Positions 35,609-47,710 are shown, counted from the stretch's first letter. The stretch: 64,000 nucleotides of DNA from Tricholoma matsutake (GCA_026075535.2 AP026544.2:11966001-12030000), one strand, 5' to 3'. A program made the numbers and translations. Notes: a model not told the origin generated them from the letters alone.

Positions 35609-35615
35609 TATAAAA
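35609..35615 (+). promoter_or_regulatory. TATA box of gene C, right copy
   Basis: TATAAAA 49 bases upstream of the gene C ATG at 35664. Confidence 0.5.
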
Positions 35616-35663
35616 CTTTCATTGAAAATTCACTCTTTGTCAATTATCCACACGCTATCTCCT

Positions 35664-38435
35664 ATGGCCGATCTCTTCAACAACCACCCAGTCATAACCC
35701 ACAGCCTGCATGAATTCGTTGACCGTGCTTATGGCTTTCATGAAAATGATGAAACAGATGACAACTACATACACTTTGTCCTTACCGGTGAATACATCGA
35801 TGACGATGGACATCCGAAGCAGGCCTTTGTCGATGCTATTCAGAACGTCATTGAAGTTGACCACTCTCTTTTGATCTCCCGGGACTATGACTCCCTCCTT
35901 GGCATTGCCAACAAAGTCATGGTCAACTGCCCGATCTCTGTATATGTCGTTCCACATGATACTTTTGCTCTGAAGACAAGTATTCATCTCAAGCACCCTG
36001 TTACTTATTGAGGTGTGAGTTTCTGGAGTCCAACTTATAATTGAATCTTTTATCTAACCAAGTATTTGTGCTATAGGAGGAGAAACTAGTTGACTACCAC
36101 AAGATCCCAAATTTTGAGTTTGGCACATTCAGCATGCGCCACCACTTACATATATTTTTCCCTGCACTGTGGTCGCCCGAACGTTCCCAGCGATCAAGCG
36201 CCTACCATTTGACTGAACGCGAGTGAGCCTTCTGGTACGAAAATGGCTTTCGTCCCGCGATCGCGACTTTACTTGCCCAAAGCATCGCCTCAGAATGGCC
36301 AGCCAACTATTCAACAGAGCAGTTTAGAGCGAAGAAGACAAGAGGAGGCTTTGCCTGGGGTATGAAGCTCATTCCCAGCAACGTTGTTGACCACCTCGCC
36401 AACCATATTCACACGGAACTGGATTTGAACCCCCTCATTGCAGATAATGACATTGCATGGGCGCACGACTTCTTCATTCTGCACACCATCCGAGGCACAA
36501 AACATAGGACTTACCATCAGGTAGATGTTGAATCTGCAGAATACTACCTTTACGATTTTGTCCAGAGTGCACAGCTCTCTTATGAAGTCCCAGAGGTTGG
36601 AGACTGGTACATCGACGTCGGTATCAAGATCAGTAGTGATCAGGAGGAATGCCTTCAATGGACTACAGCCACCCATTACCAGGTAGTCCAGCAGGCATTG
36701 TGCATTTCGGATCAGAACGCCGAGAGGATTTCCGATATTAATTCATCCAAATATTCAAGAGATCCTGTCAGCCATCTTACTGCCATTAGTGGCTTTTGTG
36801 CTGTTCCTGGTGTCCATGCTCGAGGGGAGTATGAGGCTGTGTACATCCAGGCATACACAACCGATAAGTCTATCATTTACCACCCTGAAGGTAGGCACCA
36901 TGCAAAATTTATCACCATCAAAGAGGCTATGGGCGTGGATCATCCAACAAAAACTATCAAAGGCATCCACAGTATCTATGAAGAGGCACATACTGCTAAC
37001 TCTTCAAATGCACATCTCGAGGTCCGGGTACCTTATAGATTCGCCACAGAAGTCCTAATGCAGTTTGACCCTGATACATTAAAGGACTGTCTTTGTTCGT
37101 TTACCCGTCAGGAGTGGTGGTAAGTCTTTTTTTCTTCAATGTTACCCTTTATATTGATTTATTTATTCCCATAGGTCTTTCTGCATGATGAGGCTGCTGG
37201 CGATCAGCAAAGCTCTCTCCCACCAAGCTGGTGGTGCAACCCATAGTCGACTCATTCCTGAATCGCTCACATTGACTGCAGCGTGTGTGTGGTTGCTGAA
37301 TGGATTACATGCTCACCCTGAAGATGGACCAGCAGCAAGATGACTCATGGATGCAGCTCTTCCGTTATCGGAGGCTGAGGGCCTGAATACTGATGTTCTC
37401 GCATATAACATGTCCAGGCAGGCAGATTGGCAGGAGGAGGAGGAGGAGGAGGAGGAGGAGGAGGAGGGAGATGGAGATGAAGATGGAGAACCCAACAATC
37501 ACCGCTGCTCTCATGGCTGGGTTCCTTATATACCCTATGGCTGCATCTTTTTCCATCGTATAATGGTCGGGGAAGTTGTTCCTCGCCTACGCATCGGTGG
37601 AACCCTCCTTACAGAACCAGCTTTTAAGTTTTGGTTTGATGGCATGACGTTGGACCAGGTCCAGGCAATGTATCAGAAGTCAGGCATTATCCCCAGGGAT
37701 GTGCTTGCTGGTAAGCACTCTACAAATAAAGGAAGGATGCCGACGTATATCAACTTCACTGGCCAGCCCAAACCAACTCTATTCGACCTACAATCTCAGG
37801 GTCATATGCTCCCCCCTCCTATGCAGGATGATGGCTTGGATATAGACAATCGTGAGACCCCTCCTCCTGCTGACGAACATCCTGCAATCGATACTTTCCT
37901 TTCCCAACTCTGGTGTCAATTCGTCATTGATCTCACTGGCAAGGCACCTAATCCATGGGGAGTCACAAACCTCTCTTACCTCAAGCTTACCACGGTCGAA
38001 TGCCAAGAAGGGAAAGAAGATATATACAAGAATCTAACCCTTTCCGATGTTTTCACCCATGTCACCTACAAGAACGCTTCCACCACCGATTGGCAGAGGG
38101 CCTTCAAATGGCTCTTTCCTGAACCTGGTTACAAGACCACGAATGCCGTCCATAATTACCCTAGCTTACCATATTTTGTGACGTGGATGACCTTTATCAA
38201 GGACTCTAAAAATTCGACCCTCATTTCCACATCGTGCTTAGAAATCTGGAAACGAGTGAGGAGGTGGAGCTGGATCCCAGATGCACAACAAGACAAGATG
38301 TGGCCAACATCCACAGCATCAGGATTTACTCGTTGGCCCAGTTCTTCTGGGCGTGGTGGTAAGGATCGAGCTGCACCTCGCATTCTCCTGAAGCGCCATG
38401 CAGTTCCGGACTTTGCTGATGAGGGCGAGGAATAG
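35664..38435 (+). pseudogene. gene C, full-length copy (unknown function)
   Basis: Exons 35664-36014, 36077-37119 and 37175-38435, joined through introns 36015-36076 (GTGAGT to TATAG) and 37120-37174 (GTAAGT to ATAG), give about 884 codons. I recognise no domain. Visible features: an acidic N-terminal region (FHENDETDDNY), SMRHHLHIFFPALWSPERSQ at the start of exon 2, RGGFAWGMKLIPSN, a run of 11 glutamates encoded at 37434-37467, and a C-terminal region with LSYLKLTT and a basic tail. In-frame TGA at 36009, 36224 and 37341 disrupt it; the last is CGA in the left copy. It is paired with gene A through the mirrored promoter, which suggests the two were once expressed together (inference). AATAAA-like signals follow at 38510-38520. 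Confidence 0.75.
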
Positions 38436-38554
38436 TATCTTTGTTGTTACATCTTAAACTGCTTCATAATTGTTTGGCACATTCAATGTTTTTTTCTTGG
38501 AGATTTAATTAATAAATAAACATTATTCAAGGATTGAGCACTTTAAGATCGCTC

Positions 38555-39084
38555 CAGCATGGAAGTAGTTCCATGCAGGCCATTCCATCCCTGATCTTCA
38601 TCTTCATCATTGTCCACAAAGGCAATTGATCAGATTTCCAAGGTGTCCATTCTTCAATGACAACGAACAGCAAGTAACTGGCTTCCTCCCTCACGTCCAT
38701 CACAAGTTCTATTGCGGAGTAGTCCCAAATATGAAGGTGTTCGTGTTCTTGGCTGATGAAGTGTTACTTTTATTTATGCTAAATCAAATTCACTTTACAG
38801 TTGAATAACAACTGCTGGTATGTGGCCTCCGTGGAATGCCTATGCGGTACACCATATGAAATTCATGTTACCTACCAACAGTTGCTTGTGTTCCACAGAT
38901 TTTACATCAATTGAAGTACAAATTATTATTTGTTTCTATCTGTTCATCTACCCTCGAGCCAGTCAGAATGTAGAACACTTATCAAAATGATTATTCACAT
39001 AATCTCCTATGGCTGATAGTTTCAAGAGCCTCCATTAAACTTACTGACCATGCTTAACACTTTGTCATTACAGGTGAATGCTGT
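38555..39084 (+). pseudogene. diverged second copy of the gene C promoter and start
   Basis: The region repeats, with many changes, the promoter of gene C: CATGGAA-GTAG-TTCCATG dyad at 38559, AGTAGTCCCAAATATGAA near 38716, then TCACATAATCTCCTATGGCTG with an ATG at about 39010. Next come CTGACCATGCTTA and CACTTTGTCATTACAGGTGAA, which match gene C exon 1 with an internal deletion. Satellite S2 begins where the match stops. It is absent from the left arm. Confidence 0.65.
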
Positions 39085-41160
39085 ATGTGTGGTACATGTC
39101 GTCGCTGACATTCCCGAGTCACAAGTGAAATTTTGCAGTGAGTACTGTATGTGCTGTACATGTCGTCTGTGATGTCCCAGACTTACAAGTGAAATTTTGT
39201 AGTGACGTGCTAAACATGTCGTTGTGGACATTCCAGACTCACAAGTAAAATTGTGCAGTGAGTACTGTACATGCTGTACATGTCTTTGTTGACGTTCCAG
39301 ACTCACAAGTGAAATGGTGTGGTGAGCACTGTATGTGCTAAACATGTCGTCGTTGAAGTTCTGTATGTGGTGAGTATTGTATGTGATATACATGTCATCA
39401 TTGACGTTCTGTCCTCACAAGTGAAATTTTGTGGTAAGTACTGTATGTGCTGTACATGTTGTCGTTGACGTCCCCGACTCACAAGTGAAATTTTGCAGTG
39501 AGTACTGTACGTGCTGTACAACATGTCGTCGTTGACGTTCCAGACTCACAAGTGAAATTGTGCAGTGAGTACTGTATGTGCTAAACATGTCGTCATTGAA
39601 GTTCTGTATGTGGCGAGTACTGTATGTGCTATACATGTCGTCGTTGACGTTCTGTCCTCACAAGTGAAATTTTGTGGTGAGTACTGTACGTGCTGTACAT
39701 GTCATTGTTCAAGTTCTGTCATCAGAAGTAAGATTATGCCATGAGTACTGTACACGCTGTCGTTGACTTTGTGTCCTCACAATTGAAAGTATGCAGTGAG
39801 TACTATACATGCTGTCATGGACATTCTGTCCTCACAAGGGAAATTATGCAGTGAGTACTGTACATGTCATCGTGGACGTTCTGTCCTCACCAGTGAAATT
39901 ATACAGTGAGTACTGTACATGCTGTCGTTGACATTCTGTTCTCACAATTCAAATTATGCGGTGAGTACATGTTGTCATTGACGTTCTGTCATTACAAGTG
40001 AAATTATGTGGTGAGTACTGTACATGCCGTCCTTGACGTTCTGTCCTCACAACTGAAATTATGTGGTGAGTACTGTACATGTCGTCGTTGACGTTCTGTC
40101 CTGACAAGTGAAATTATGTGGTGAGTACTGTACATGCCATCCTTGATGTTCTGTCCTGACAAGTGAAATTATGTGGTGAGTACTGTACATGTCGTCGTTG
40201 ACGTTCTGTCCTCACAAGTGAAATTATGTGGTGAGTACTGTACATGCCGTCGTTGACATTCTGTCCTCACCAGTGAAATTATACAGTGAGTACTGTACAT
40301 GCTGTTGTTGACGTTCTGTTCTCACAATTCAAATTATGCAGTGAGGACATGTAGTCATTGATGTTCTGTCCTCACAAGTGAAATTATGCAGTGAGTACTG
40401 TACATGCCATCGTTGACGTTCTGTCCTCACAAGTGAAATTATGCAGTGAGTACATGTTGTCGTTGATGTTCTGTCCTCACAAGTGAAATTATGCAGTGAG
40501 TACTGTACATGCTGTCGTTGACGTTCTGTCCTCACAAGTGAAATTATACAGTAAGTACTGTACATGCTGTCATTGACGTTCTGTTCTCACAATTCAAATT
40601 ATGCAGTGAGTACATGTTGTCGTTGACGTTCTGTCCTCACAAGTGAAATTATGCGGTGAGTACTGTACATGCCATCCTTGACGTTCTGTCCTCACCAGTG
40701 AAATTATACGGTGAGTACTGTACATGCTGTCGTTGATGTTCTGTCCTCACAAGTGAAATTATGAGGTGAGTACTGTACATGCTGTCCTTGACGTTCTGTC
40801 CTGACAAGTGAAATTATGAGGTGAGTACTGTACATGCCGTCGTTGACGTTCTGTCCTCACAAGTGAAATTATGCAGTGAGCACTGTACATGCCATCGTTG
40901 ATGTTCTGTCCTCACCAGTGAAATTATACAGTGAGTACTGTACATGCTGTCATTGATGTTCTGTTCTCACAATTCAAATTATGTGGTGAGTACATGTTGT
41001 CATTGACGTTCTGTCATTAAAAGTGAAATTATGTGGTGAGTACTGGACATGCTGTCCTTGACATTCTGTCCTCACCAGTGAAGTTATGCGGTGAGTACTG
41101 TATGTGCCATACATGTTGTTGTTGATGTTCTGTCATCACAAGTGAAATTGTCCGGTGATA
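39085..41160. repeat. ~55-bp satellite S2, right copy (~38 units)
   Basis: Inverted counterpart of 6996-8241 and about 0.8 kb longer. The unit reads GTGAGTACTGTACATG, TCGTTGACGTTCTGTCC and TCACAAGTGAAATTATG. Variants with CCAGTGAAATTATAC, AATTCAAATTATG and ATTACAAGTGAAAT follow one another in the same order several times. The first ~600 bp (39085-39700) are a more diverged subfamily. Confidence 0.93.
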
Positions 41161-41164
41161 AGCA

Positions 41165-41885
41165 TAACAAATAAAAGTCCTCATATATATTTATATGGCC
41201 ACTCCGTGAGACAATGCCCCCCCCAACCCCCCAAGGGGGGATCAGTGAATGTTCTGACCCTAAGCAGCTAAGCCAAACACTAATGCGGCCTTTGGCCGCT
41301 GAGGCAACCCTAACTGAGCCTAACATGGTTACACCGAGACTTTCCCATGAGTGAGTCAGATGACCTAGCATAACTATAAAAATCTCCCAACGGCCATCAA
41401 AAGTCCTCGTGACAGCCAAGCGGAAAAAATCCATTTCATGTCCATACCCCCCCATTAGAATCCCCTCGTCAATACAATTGCAACACACTCCCACACACCC
41501 CTGCCGATCCAAGTTGCGAAATTTTTCATATTTGTTCCAAAGAAACAAACCACAAGGAATTTGGATTTCCACCAAAAATGGAATCACATGTGGGGGGAAT
41601 CACCCTGTGCTGACCCCGATCACCCCCAGATTATACTGCGGGAAAGACTACAGATCACCCAATGCCTGGGTGATCATCACCCAATGATCAATGCAGGAAT
41701 CCAACAGGATTCCATAAAGCTTCAAGCAGATGCAAAGAAATGTTAGCAACCCAAACACACAGAAATAGTCCTCAAAATAGCCCAGTCACTTTTTGGCATC
41801 AAAAGGTTGTCAGGAACACGTCCAAAACAGCCAAAACATGCAGATCACCCAGGTCTGGGTGACCAGAGAACTCTCGTTGTCTGAA
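41165..41885. repeat. conserved block between S2 and S1, right copy
   Basis: Inverted counterpart of 6240-6995, with small substitutions and an indel at the duplicated ACATGTGGGG word. No gene recognised. Confidence 0.6.
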
Positions 41886-41894
41886 GCGCAATAT

Positions 41895-43045
41895 GGATAG
41901 AACTGGACATGCATGCCATACCCAGTGCAAATCTATTTGTCTGTCCAGAACTTCAATGAAGAACTGGATGATGCATACCATACCCACTGCAAATTTACTG
42001 GGGTATCCACCAACTCTGGTGCAACAATGAGGAACAGCACAATGCACAATGTACCTGCTGCAAATTACTCATTTGTCCACAACCTCCATGAGGAACTGGA
42101 CAACACATCCCCTACCACAGCAAATTTACTTGGGCATCCACAACCTCCATGAGGAACTGGACAATGCATCCCCTACCACAGCAAATTTTCTTGGGCGTCC
42201 ACAACTATACTGCACCCAGTGCAAATCTATTTCTCTGTCCACAACTTCTAAGACAAACTGGACATGCATACTGCACCCAGTGCCCATCTGTCTCTGTGTC
42301 CACAACTTCTAAGATGAACTGGACATGCATACTGCACCCAGAACAAATCTGGTTCTCAGTCACAACTTCTAAGACGACCTGGATATGCATACTGCACCCA
42401 GTGCAAATCTGTCTCTGTGTCGACAACTTCTAAGACGACCTGGATATGCATACTGCACCCAGTGCAAATTTGTCTCTGTGTCGGCAACTTCTAAGATGAA
42501 CTGGACATGCATACTGCACCCAGTGCTAATCTGTTTCTCTGTCCACAACTTCTAAGAAGAACTGGACAATGCATCCAGTGCAAATCGGTTGCTCTCTTGA
42601 CAACTTCTATGAAGAACTGGACATGCATACTGCACCCAGTACAAATCTGCTTGTCTCTCCACAACTTCGAGGAAGAACTGGACCATGCACCCAGTACAAA
42701 TCTGTTTCTCTGTCCACAACTTCTAAGAAGAACTGGACATGCATACTGCACCCAGTGCAAATCTGTTTCTTTGTCCACAACTTCTAAGCAGAACTGGAAC
42801 ATGCATCCAGTGCCAACCTGCTGCTCTCTCCACAACTTCGAGGAAGAACTGCACCATGCATCCAGTGCCAATCTGTTGCTAACTCCCCAACCTCCATGAA
42901 GCACTGGCCATGCATACTGCACTCAGTGCAAATCTGTTTCTCTGTCCACAACTTCGAGGAAGACCTGGCCCATGCATACCAGTGCAAATCTGTTTCTATG
43001 TCCACCACTTCGATGAAGAACTGGCCCATATACACATGCTCACAC
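41895..43045. repeat. 60-bp satellite S1, right copy (~19 units)
   Basis: Inverted counterpart of 5262-6235, about three units longer. Units read GGACATGCATACTGCACCC, AGTGCAAATCTGTTTCTCTG and TCCACAACTTC. Confidence 0.9.
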
Positions 43046-43227
43046 AACAGTATGAGTCCTCAGGAGAATTGCTACAATACTCGTGTTGCATTTCTGTGTA
43101 CAGTCCTCCCCATACAATTCCTGTCATACAGCAGTACTGGAGATGTTGTGCACTGATCCAATACATTACATGCATCATCTACATTACAATGTCACGTGAT
43201 CACACTCTACCATTCTCTCTCACAATC

Positions 43228-43437
43228 CCCACCACCCTACTCCCCTTCCCCCACCACCCTACTCCCCTTCCCCCACCACCCTACTCCCCTTCCCCCACCA
43301 CCCTACTCCCCTTCCCCCACCACCCTACTCCCCTTCCCCCACCACCCTACTCCCCTTCCCCCACCACCCTACTCCCCTTCCCCCACCACCCTACTCCCCT
43401 TCCCCCACCACCCTACTCCCCTAGTTTTCCACCCTAC
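43228..43437. repeat. 21-bp minisatellite, right border
   Basis: About nine to ten copies of CCCTACTCCCCTTCCCCCACC, the reverse complement of the array at 4852-5068. The outermost unit is altered (CTAGTTTTCC). Confidence 0.95.
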
Positions 43438-43469
43438 CCTACAATCTCAAATATATCTCCTGATAACCG

Positions 43470-43502
43470 AGTTTGTTTCTGCATTTTCCTGCTCTTTAGG
43501 TC
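43470..43502 (+). pseudogene. Ty3/gypsy integrase fragment, part 1
   Basis: Reads EFVSAFSCSLG, the start of an integrase segment that resumes at 44358 after a hAT insertion. It lies exactly at the island's right border. Confidence 0.6.
43495..43502. repeat. 8-bp target site duplication (left)
   Basis: TTTAGGTC, repeated at 44350-44357. Confidence 0.85.
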
Positions 43503-44349
43503 TAGCGTTTACAGGTCCAGTTAAGTCTGGTTTTTGATGTCTAAATGGGGCAACCACAACCGCAACCACAACTGGTCCAGGGCTGACCCAGATATTGATG
43601 GACTGCAACTGGACCGCATAGGACTGGTCCATATCGGTCCATGGACCAATAAAAACCAGTCCAACTTTTTGTTGTAAAATTTGTTGTACCAATATATCCC
43701 ATATGTTTCTCAGCAACTATTACCCAGACCATTTAACGGTTTCACCAGCAGTTGGATATCATAATTTTCCGGTGACCTGTCCAACTTTTAAGAGATTTTA
43801 TCAAGGTTTGACTGAGATATGACCAAAACAAAAGTACATTGTATTACATGTTGTAGTTTGTAGGTTGTAGTTGTAGTTGTAGTATGTAGTTGCAGCTTGT
43901 GAGGGGTGTTAAATTAATCAAAGATACATGGTACAGATGTTTATGTGTGTTATTTTTATGTCATGGATGATGTCCAATTGTACCCAACATTTTTGTAACA
44001 CAAGGTATAAGCAGTACAATCAACATTATTTTAATCACAACAAAATACTCATCCACAATGTATTTGGTCATATCTCTCTCAGTTCTCAACCATTTTTGAT
44101 GATCCAGGGAGCGAAATCGAAGGCATTATGTGTGAAAATCAGGGGAAATAGCTCACATAACATATGAACTGGTCGTAACCGGTTAAAACCGGTTTTCATC
44201 GGTTTGATGATATTCTTCAAAGCGAAAGACTGGCAACTGGACTGCAAAAGACCGGTCCTATAAATAGCTACTTGATGAACCAGACTTCAGTTCAGTTCAG
44301 TTCTGTTTTGGTCTTTTTCCAGTTCATAGGACCGGACCTTTAAACACTA
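43503..44349. mobile_element. non-autonomous hAT-like element, 847 bp
   Basis: Terminal inverted repeats TAGCGTTTACAGGTCC (left) and TAGTGTTTAAAGGTCC (right, reverse strand) match at 14 of 16 positions. The element is flanked by a perfect 8-bp duplication TTTAGGTC. TAGNGTT ends and 8-bp duplications are characteristic of hAT transposons. No transposase inside; the interior has GGTCCAGT/ACCGGT-rich ends. Removing it restores a continuous Ty3 integrase frame. Confidence 0.85.
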
Positions 44350-44536
44350 TTTAGGTCAAGCTTTGGACATGAAGATTCATTTCACTTCAGGCTACCACCC
44401 AGAAGGAGATGGGCAAACAGAATGCCTTAACCAGACCCTAGAGCAATACCTTTGAATATTCTCCAATTATCAGCAGGATAATTGGTCTGATCTCCTTCCT
44501 CTAGCCAAATTCACTTACAATAATGCTCCAAGCACT
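44350..44536 (+). pseudogene. Ty3/gypsy integrase fragment, part 2
   Basis: Frame continuing from 43502: LGQALDMKIHFTSGYHPEGD, then GQTECLNQTLEQYL, a TGA, NYQQDNWSDLLPLAKF. This is the HPxxDGQTE region of a retroviral-type integrase core. It belongs to a family different from the element at 48228-54501. It begins with the second copy of the duplicated TTTAGGTC. Confidence 0.8.
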
Positions 44537-44539
44537 ACC

Positions 44540-44645
44540 ATGACCATTTTTGATGATCCAGGGAGCGAAATTGAAGGCATTATGTGTGAAAATCAGGGGA
44601 ATTAGCTCATGTGGCATATGAACCAGCTGTAACCTATTAGCAAGC
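44540..44645. mobile_element. fragment of a second hAT-like element
   Basis: CATTTTTGATGATCCAGGGA and the following ~90 bp repeat the interior of the 43503-44349 element (44090-44180) with about 90 percent identity; no ends are present. Confidence 0.65.
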
Positions 44646-45611
44646 TTGCCAGTTTGGTACATGATTTTAACACTGCACCAGAACCCAAAAATACTTTTCT
44701 TGAAATTTGTTCCAGAATGACTGCATGACTGTAGGATTGTCCATTGTTACTACAATGATGTTACTCCCTCCCTCGAGCTCCATAGTCTTCAAACCATCAA
44801 CAGCCACCTTCAGGATGTTTTCAGCTGTTGCACAGTTCCCTGTCATATCAGTCAAGCTTAGAACAGATGGATATTGGCTGACTTCCACAGCAACTGAGCC
44901 ATACAGACTTTGTCTCACAATATCCTCCTAACAATCAATTAACAAAGTAAGCCTTTTCCTATCCTTCATGTATACAATGTCCTCCAATTCCACTCTTGCA
45001 GCTTCAGCATCCATAATTAAATGTGACAGCACATATTGGCTTGGTGCTTCGTAAAGTGGCTGGAGCTCATTCAGGAAATCAAGGAAAAACCAATTCTCAG
45101 ATACAGAGAATGCGACATTGGCATGAACAATAAAGCTTTCATTGGCCATGGTGAGTAAAAGCATCATAAATACATGACTTGATCAACTCACCGAAACAAT
45201 TTAACATCAGCCCGAGCTTTCTGTACTTCTGAAAGCGGATAATCCACCATCCCTGCTAATGTTCCTGACTTCCACTTCTTTACAGGAACCAGAGCTGTTG
45301 TTGCATCAATAGTTGACATTGCATCATTCTCCATTTCAGCAGGTGTTGTTGCATGAGATGCTGAAACAAAAATAGTGTCGCTGGCATTTTTCCCTGCTAA
45401 ATAGATCAGGGCTTGCTTGCATACTTCGGCAGGAGCATTGGGACATTGTTTAGGATCTGCGAGGTGTTTGATATGTTTGTTGTCTCAGTTTTGCAGTGTC
45501 ATTGGGCCAATGGTTACATTGCAGCCAGTAGCAGTTGGATTTGTCATTTTTCTTCTCAATAACCATGAAGTTCAAGGAGACAATTGCTGGGTGTTTTCTG
45601 CCTCCAGCCAT
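44646..45611 (-). pseudogene. hAT transposase remnant (BED finger plus DUF659-like core)
   Basis: From ATG 45611-45609 the frame gives a Cys/His cluster (YWLQCNHW ... HIKHLADPKQCP) resembling a BED-type DNA-binding finger, with a frame break between the halves. Then DYPLSEVQKARADVKLF, a splice donor GTGAGT, LYEAPSQYVLSHLIMDAEA, and after a break RQSLYGSVAVEVSQYPSVLS with VVTMDNPTVMQSFWNKFQ. The latter matches the DUF659/RNase-H-like core of basidiomycete hAT transposases as I know the family. The C-terminal dimerisation region is absent. It may be the degraded partner of the small hAT element beside it. Confidence 0.65.
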
Positions 45612-46600
45612 TACAATGGAAATGGAAGTGGTTATAAATATTTCTAACTGAAGTTGTATGATATATTGTATTTTTTTTTTCAGGCACACATTAGTTCTGC
45701 CAGGTTCTGCCCAGGACCCTTGGGCAGTGGTGGAACTCAGCAGAATGGCAGGGTTCTGCCAACAACACTAGATGGCAAGGGGGTTGCAGAACACAGATCC
45801 TGTACATCACATGGAGGGGGGTTCAGGATGTCCTTAAAACTGTTTCACAGGGAAGGATCACCAAAGCTCTTATACCCCAACACAGCAACAGGACTAAGGT
45901 AGATCTCATTAGAATCAACTCGATCATGTGAAATGAGTGACATTATCTGAATCATAATTGCCATTTGACTAAACGACATTTTGAAAATTGTGGCCTCACA
46001 GAAATGTTTCAAAATGTCTTCCCTAAAGATATGTCACTTCCCTTTCTCCAAAACTGGTGAGGCTGAGTTGCCATTAGGTTTGCGAGCATTGAATCTGGCT
46101 GCTGTGACCATGTTGTCACATCCAGAAGTTCTCGCTTTGAGAAACTTAATGGCAGCCTCCACAGCCAAGTTTTTCCTATTGTAAATTCATTAGCACCTAG
46201 AATAGTATGGTTTAAATAACTCTGTGGGAAGGGACCTTTTGATAATGTGCTGTTAAGAAACTTCAGCAGAAGTCTGTTGAAATGTCACCCACTTTATTGA
46301 GATCTACCTTATGTAAATATGGTTGCCAGCCATCACACCCAGTCAAAATCAGTTTGGACCTGGGCAAGACCAAGTGAGACCAAGCGAAGATGGGACCTAT
46401 ACCATCAATTTTTTAAGATAACTTGCCAATATCTGCTGCAGGCCATGGTATACCTGGACTCTCACACATGTTGATGCACATTGATGTAGATGTTCCATGC
46501 TGACCAAGCTTCACTTTTCCAAATTTCCAAATTTCCCCTCCCTTGGTGTAATAAATTTTATTGATATCAGCACTGCACTGCTGCATAGGGGCTCTTAGTC
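45612..46600. other. no recognisable gene
   Basis: Contains AGGTTCTGCC words repeated at 45690-45760 and an open minus-strand frame around 46020-46190 (LAVEAAIKFLKARTSG) with no family I recognise. Nothing else supported. Confidence 0.4.
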
Positions 46601-46742
46601 AAAGAAAAGTGCCTCTTCCTTGTGGCTTGTCCCCTCCATGACCATCTTTCATTTTTTCGCACTTGACTTTGCCCTTCCCACATTCAAAACATGTGCCCTT
46701 CCCATTGACCTGTTTGTGACATTGTCACCCAAGCCATTAGCA

Positions 46743-47710
46743 TCATATGCAGGAAGTGGGGCTTACTGCCCCGCATGCTGGTTGTTGCCATTGTTCCCTT
46801 TGCTCCTTTTGCTCCAACAATCCATCTCCATCGCTTTCTGTCCCCTCTGATTCCCCATCATTTTCTAAATCCTCACCAGAGCTCCCACTGCTGCTCTGAA
46901 GTTGCCTGGTCCTGCCACTCCCACTTGGTCTTGCTGGAGTGGTTGGGGTGGGTGGTGCCAATGGGTGCGCATCTGGGCGTCAATGTTCTGGCTGGTGTGA
47001 CCTGGATCCCGATGGCTCCGCTGGCGCCTGTGGTTTCCTTTGCCTGGTCTCCCCTCAAGCTCCTGTTCCCACTCCCATTCCAGTTCCAGTTCCAGTTCCT
47101 GTTCCCATCCCTGTTCCCACTCCTGTTACCACTCCTGTTCCCCTCCATTGTCCCACTCCCTTCCCTTGTCCCACTCCCTTCCCTTGTCCTGCTCCCATTC
47201 CTGGTCCCATTCCCACACCCCCACCTGCCACTCCCACTCCTGATCTTGAAGTACCAGTGGCCACTCCACCTCCCGCTCCCGATGCCAAAACCCCTGAGGT
47301 TCCCACAATCCCACCTTTCTCATCAAATTTCTTCATTGCGCGCAGCTGACCTTCCATGAAAATCTCATCTCCCATTCTATCAGAACTTCCCCATGCTACC
47401 AAAAAACCCCACAAGAAAGACTTGGCACTGAATGCCACTTTCAAATCCTCCCTGATATCCTGTCTTTGCCATGAAAATAATGTGTTTTACAGTATATTAG
47501 TCCCACTGTCATCCTGATAGTATTTTACTTCCAAGTGCCCATTTTTGTTCCCTCATGATGGCCTTGATGTTTCATGTTTGAAGGCTGTTTGGAACAGCCT
47601 GCTCGATCTGGCTGATGTGGCCAAGGACTTGTTGAGCTGTAACATTCATGTTGAGATGAGTCGGGGCAGGGACGGGAATGGGGACGGGAGTGATGGGGTT
47701 TGAAAGTCAA
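46743..47710 (-). CDS. low-complexity hypothetical protein
   Basis: Adjacent minus-strand open frames (47055-47444, 46743-46961) suggest a spliced gene. One has FSAKSFLWGFLVAWG and a long Gly/Thr/Val-rich repeat; the other has a Ser/Glu-rich acidic tail (SSGSSGEDLENDGESEG). The middle (47060-47260) is a degenerate CTGTTCCCACTCC-type tandem repeat. Exon joins are not resolved and no function can be proposed. Confidence 0.3.
47060..47260. repeat. degenerate TTCCCACTCC/TTCCAG tandem repeat
   Basis: Six- and twelve-base C/T-rich units (CCAGTTCCAGTTCC, CACTCCTGTTCC, CCCACTCCCTTCCCTTGTCC) in a row. Confidence 0.8.

Larger units (their letters stand above)
28572..43469. repeat. right arm of the palindromic island (contig 2)
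   Basis: Inverted counterpart of 4827-17574. It differs by longer satellites, a retained gene C 3' end, an extra promoter remnant (38555-39084), different 18-bp copy numbers and scattered CpG-type changes. It ends at 43469 where a Ty3 integrase fragment begins. Confidence 0.92.
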
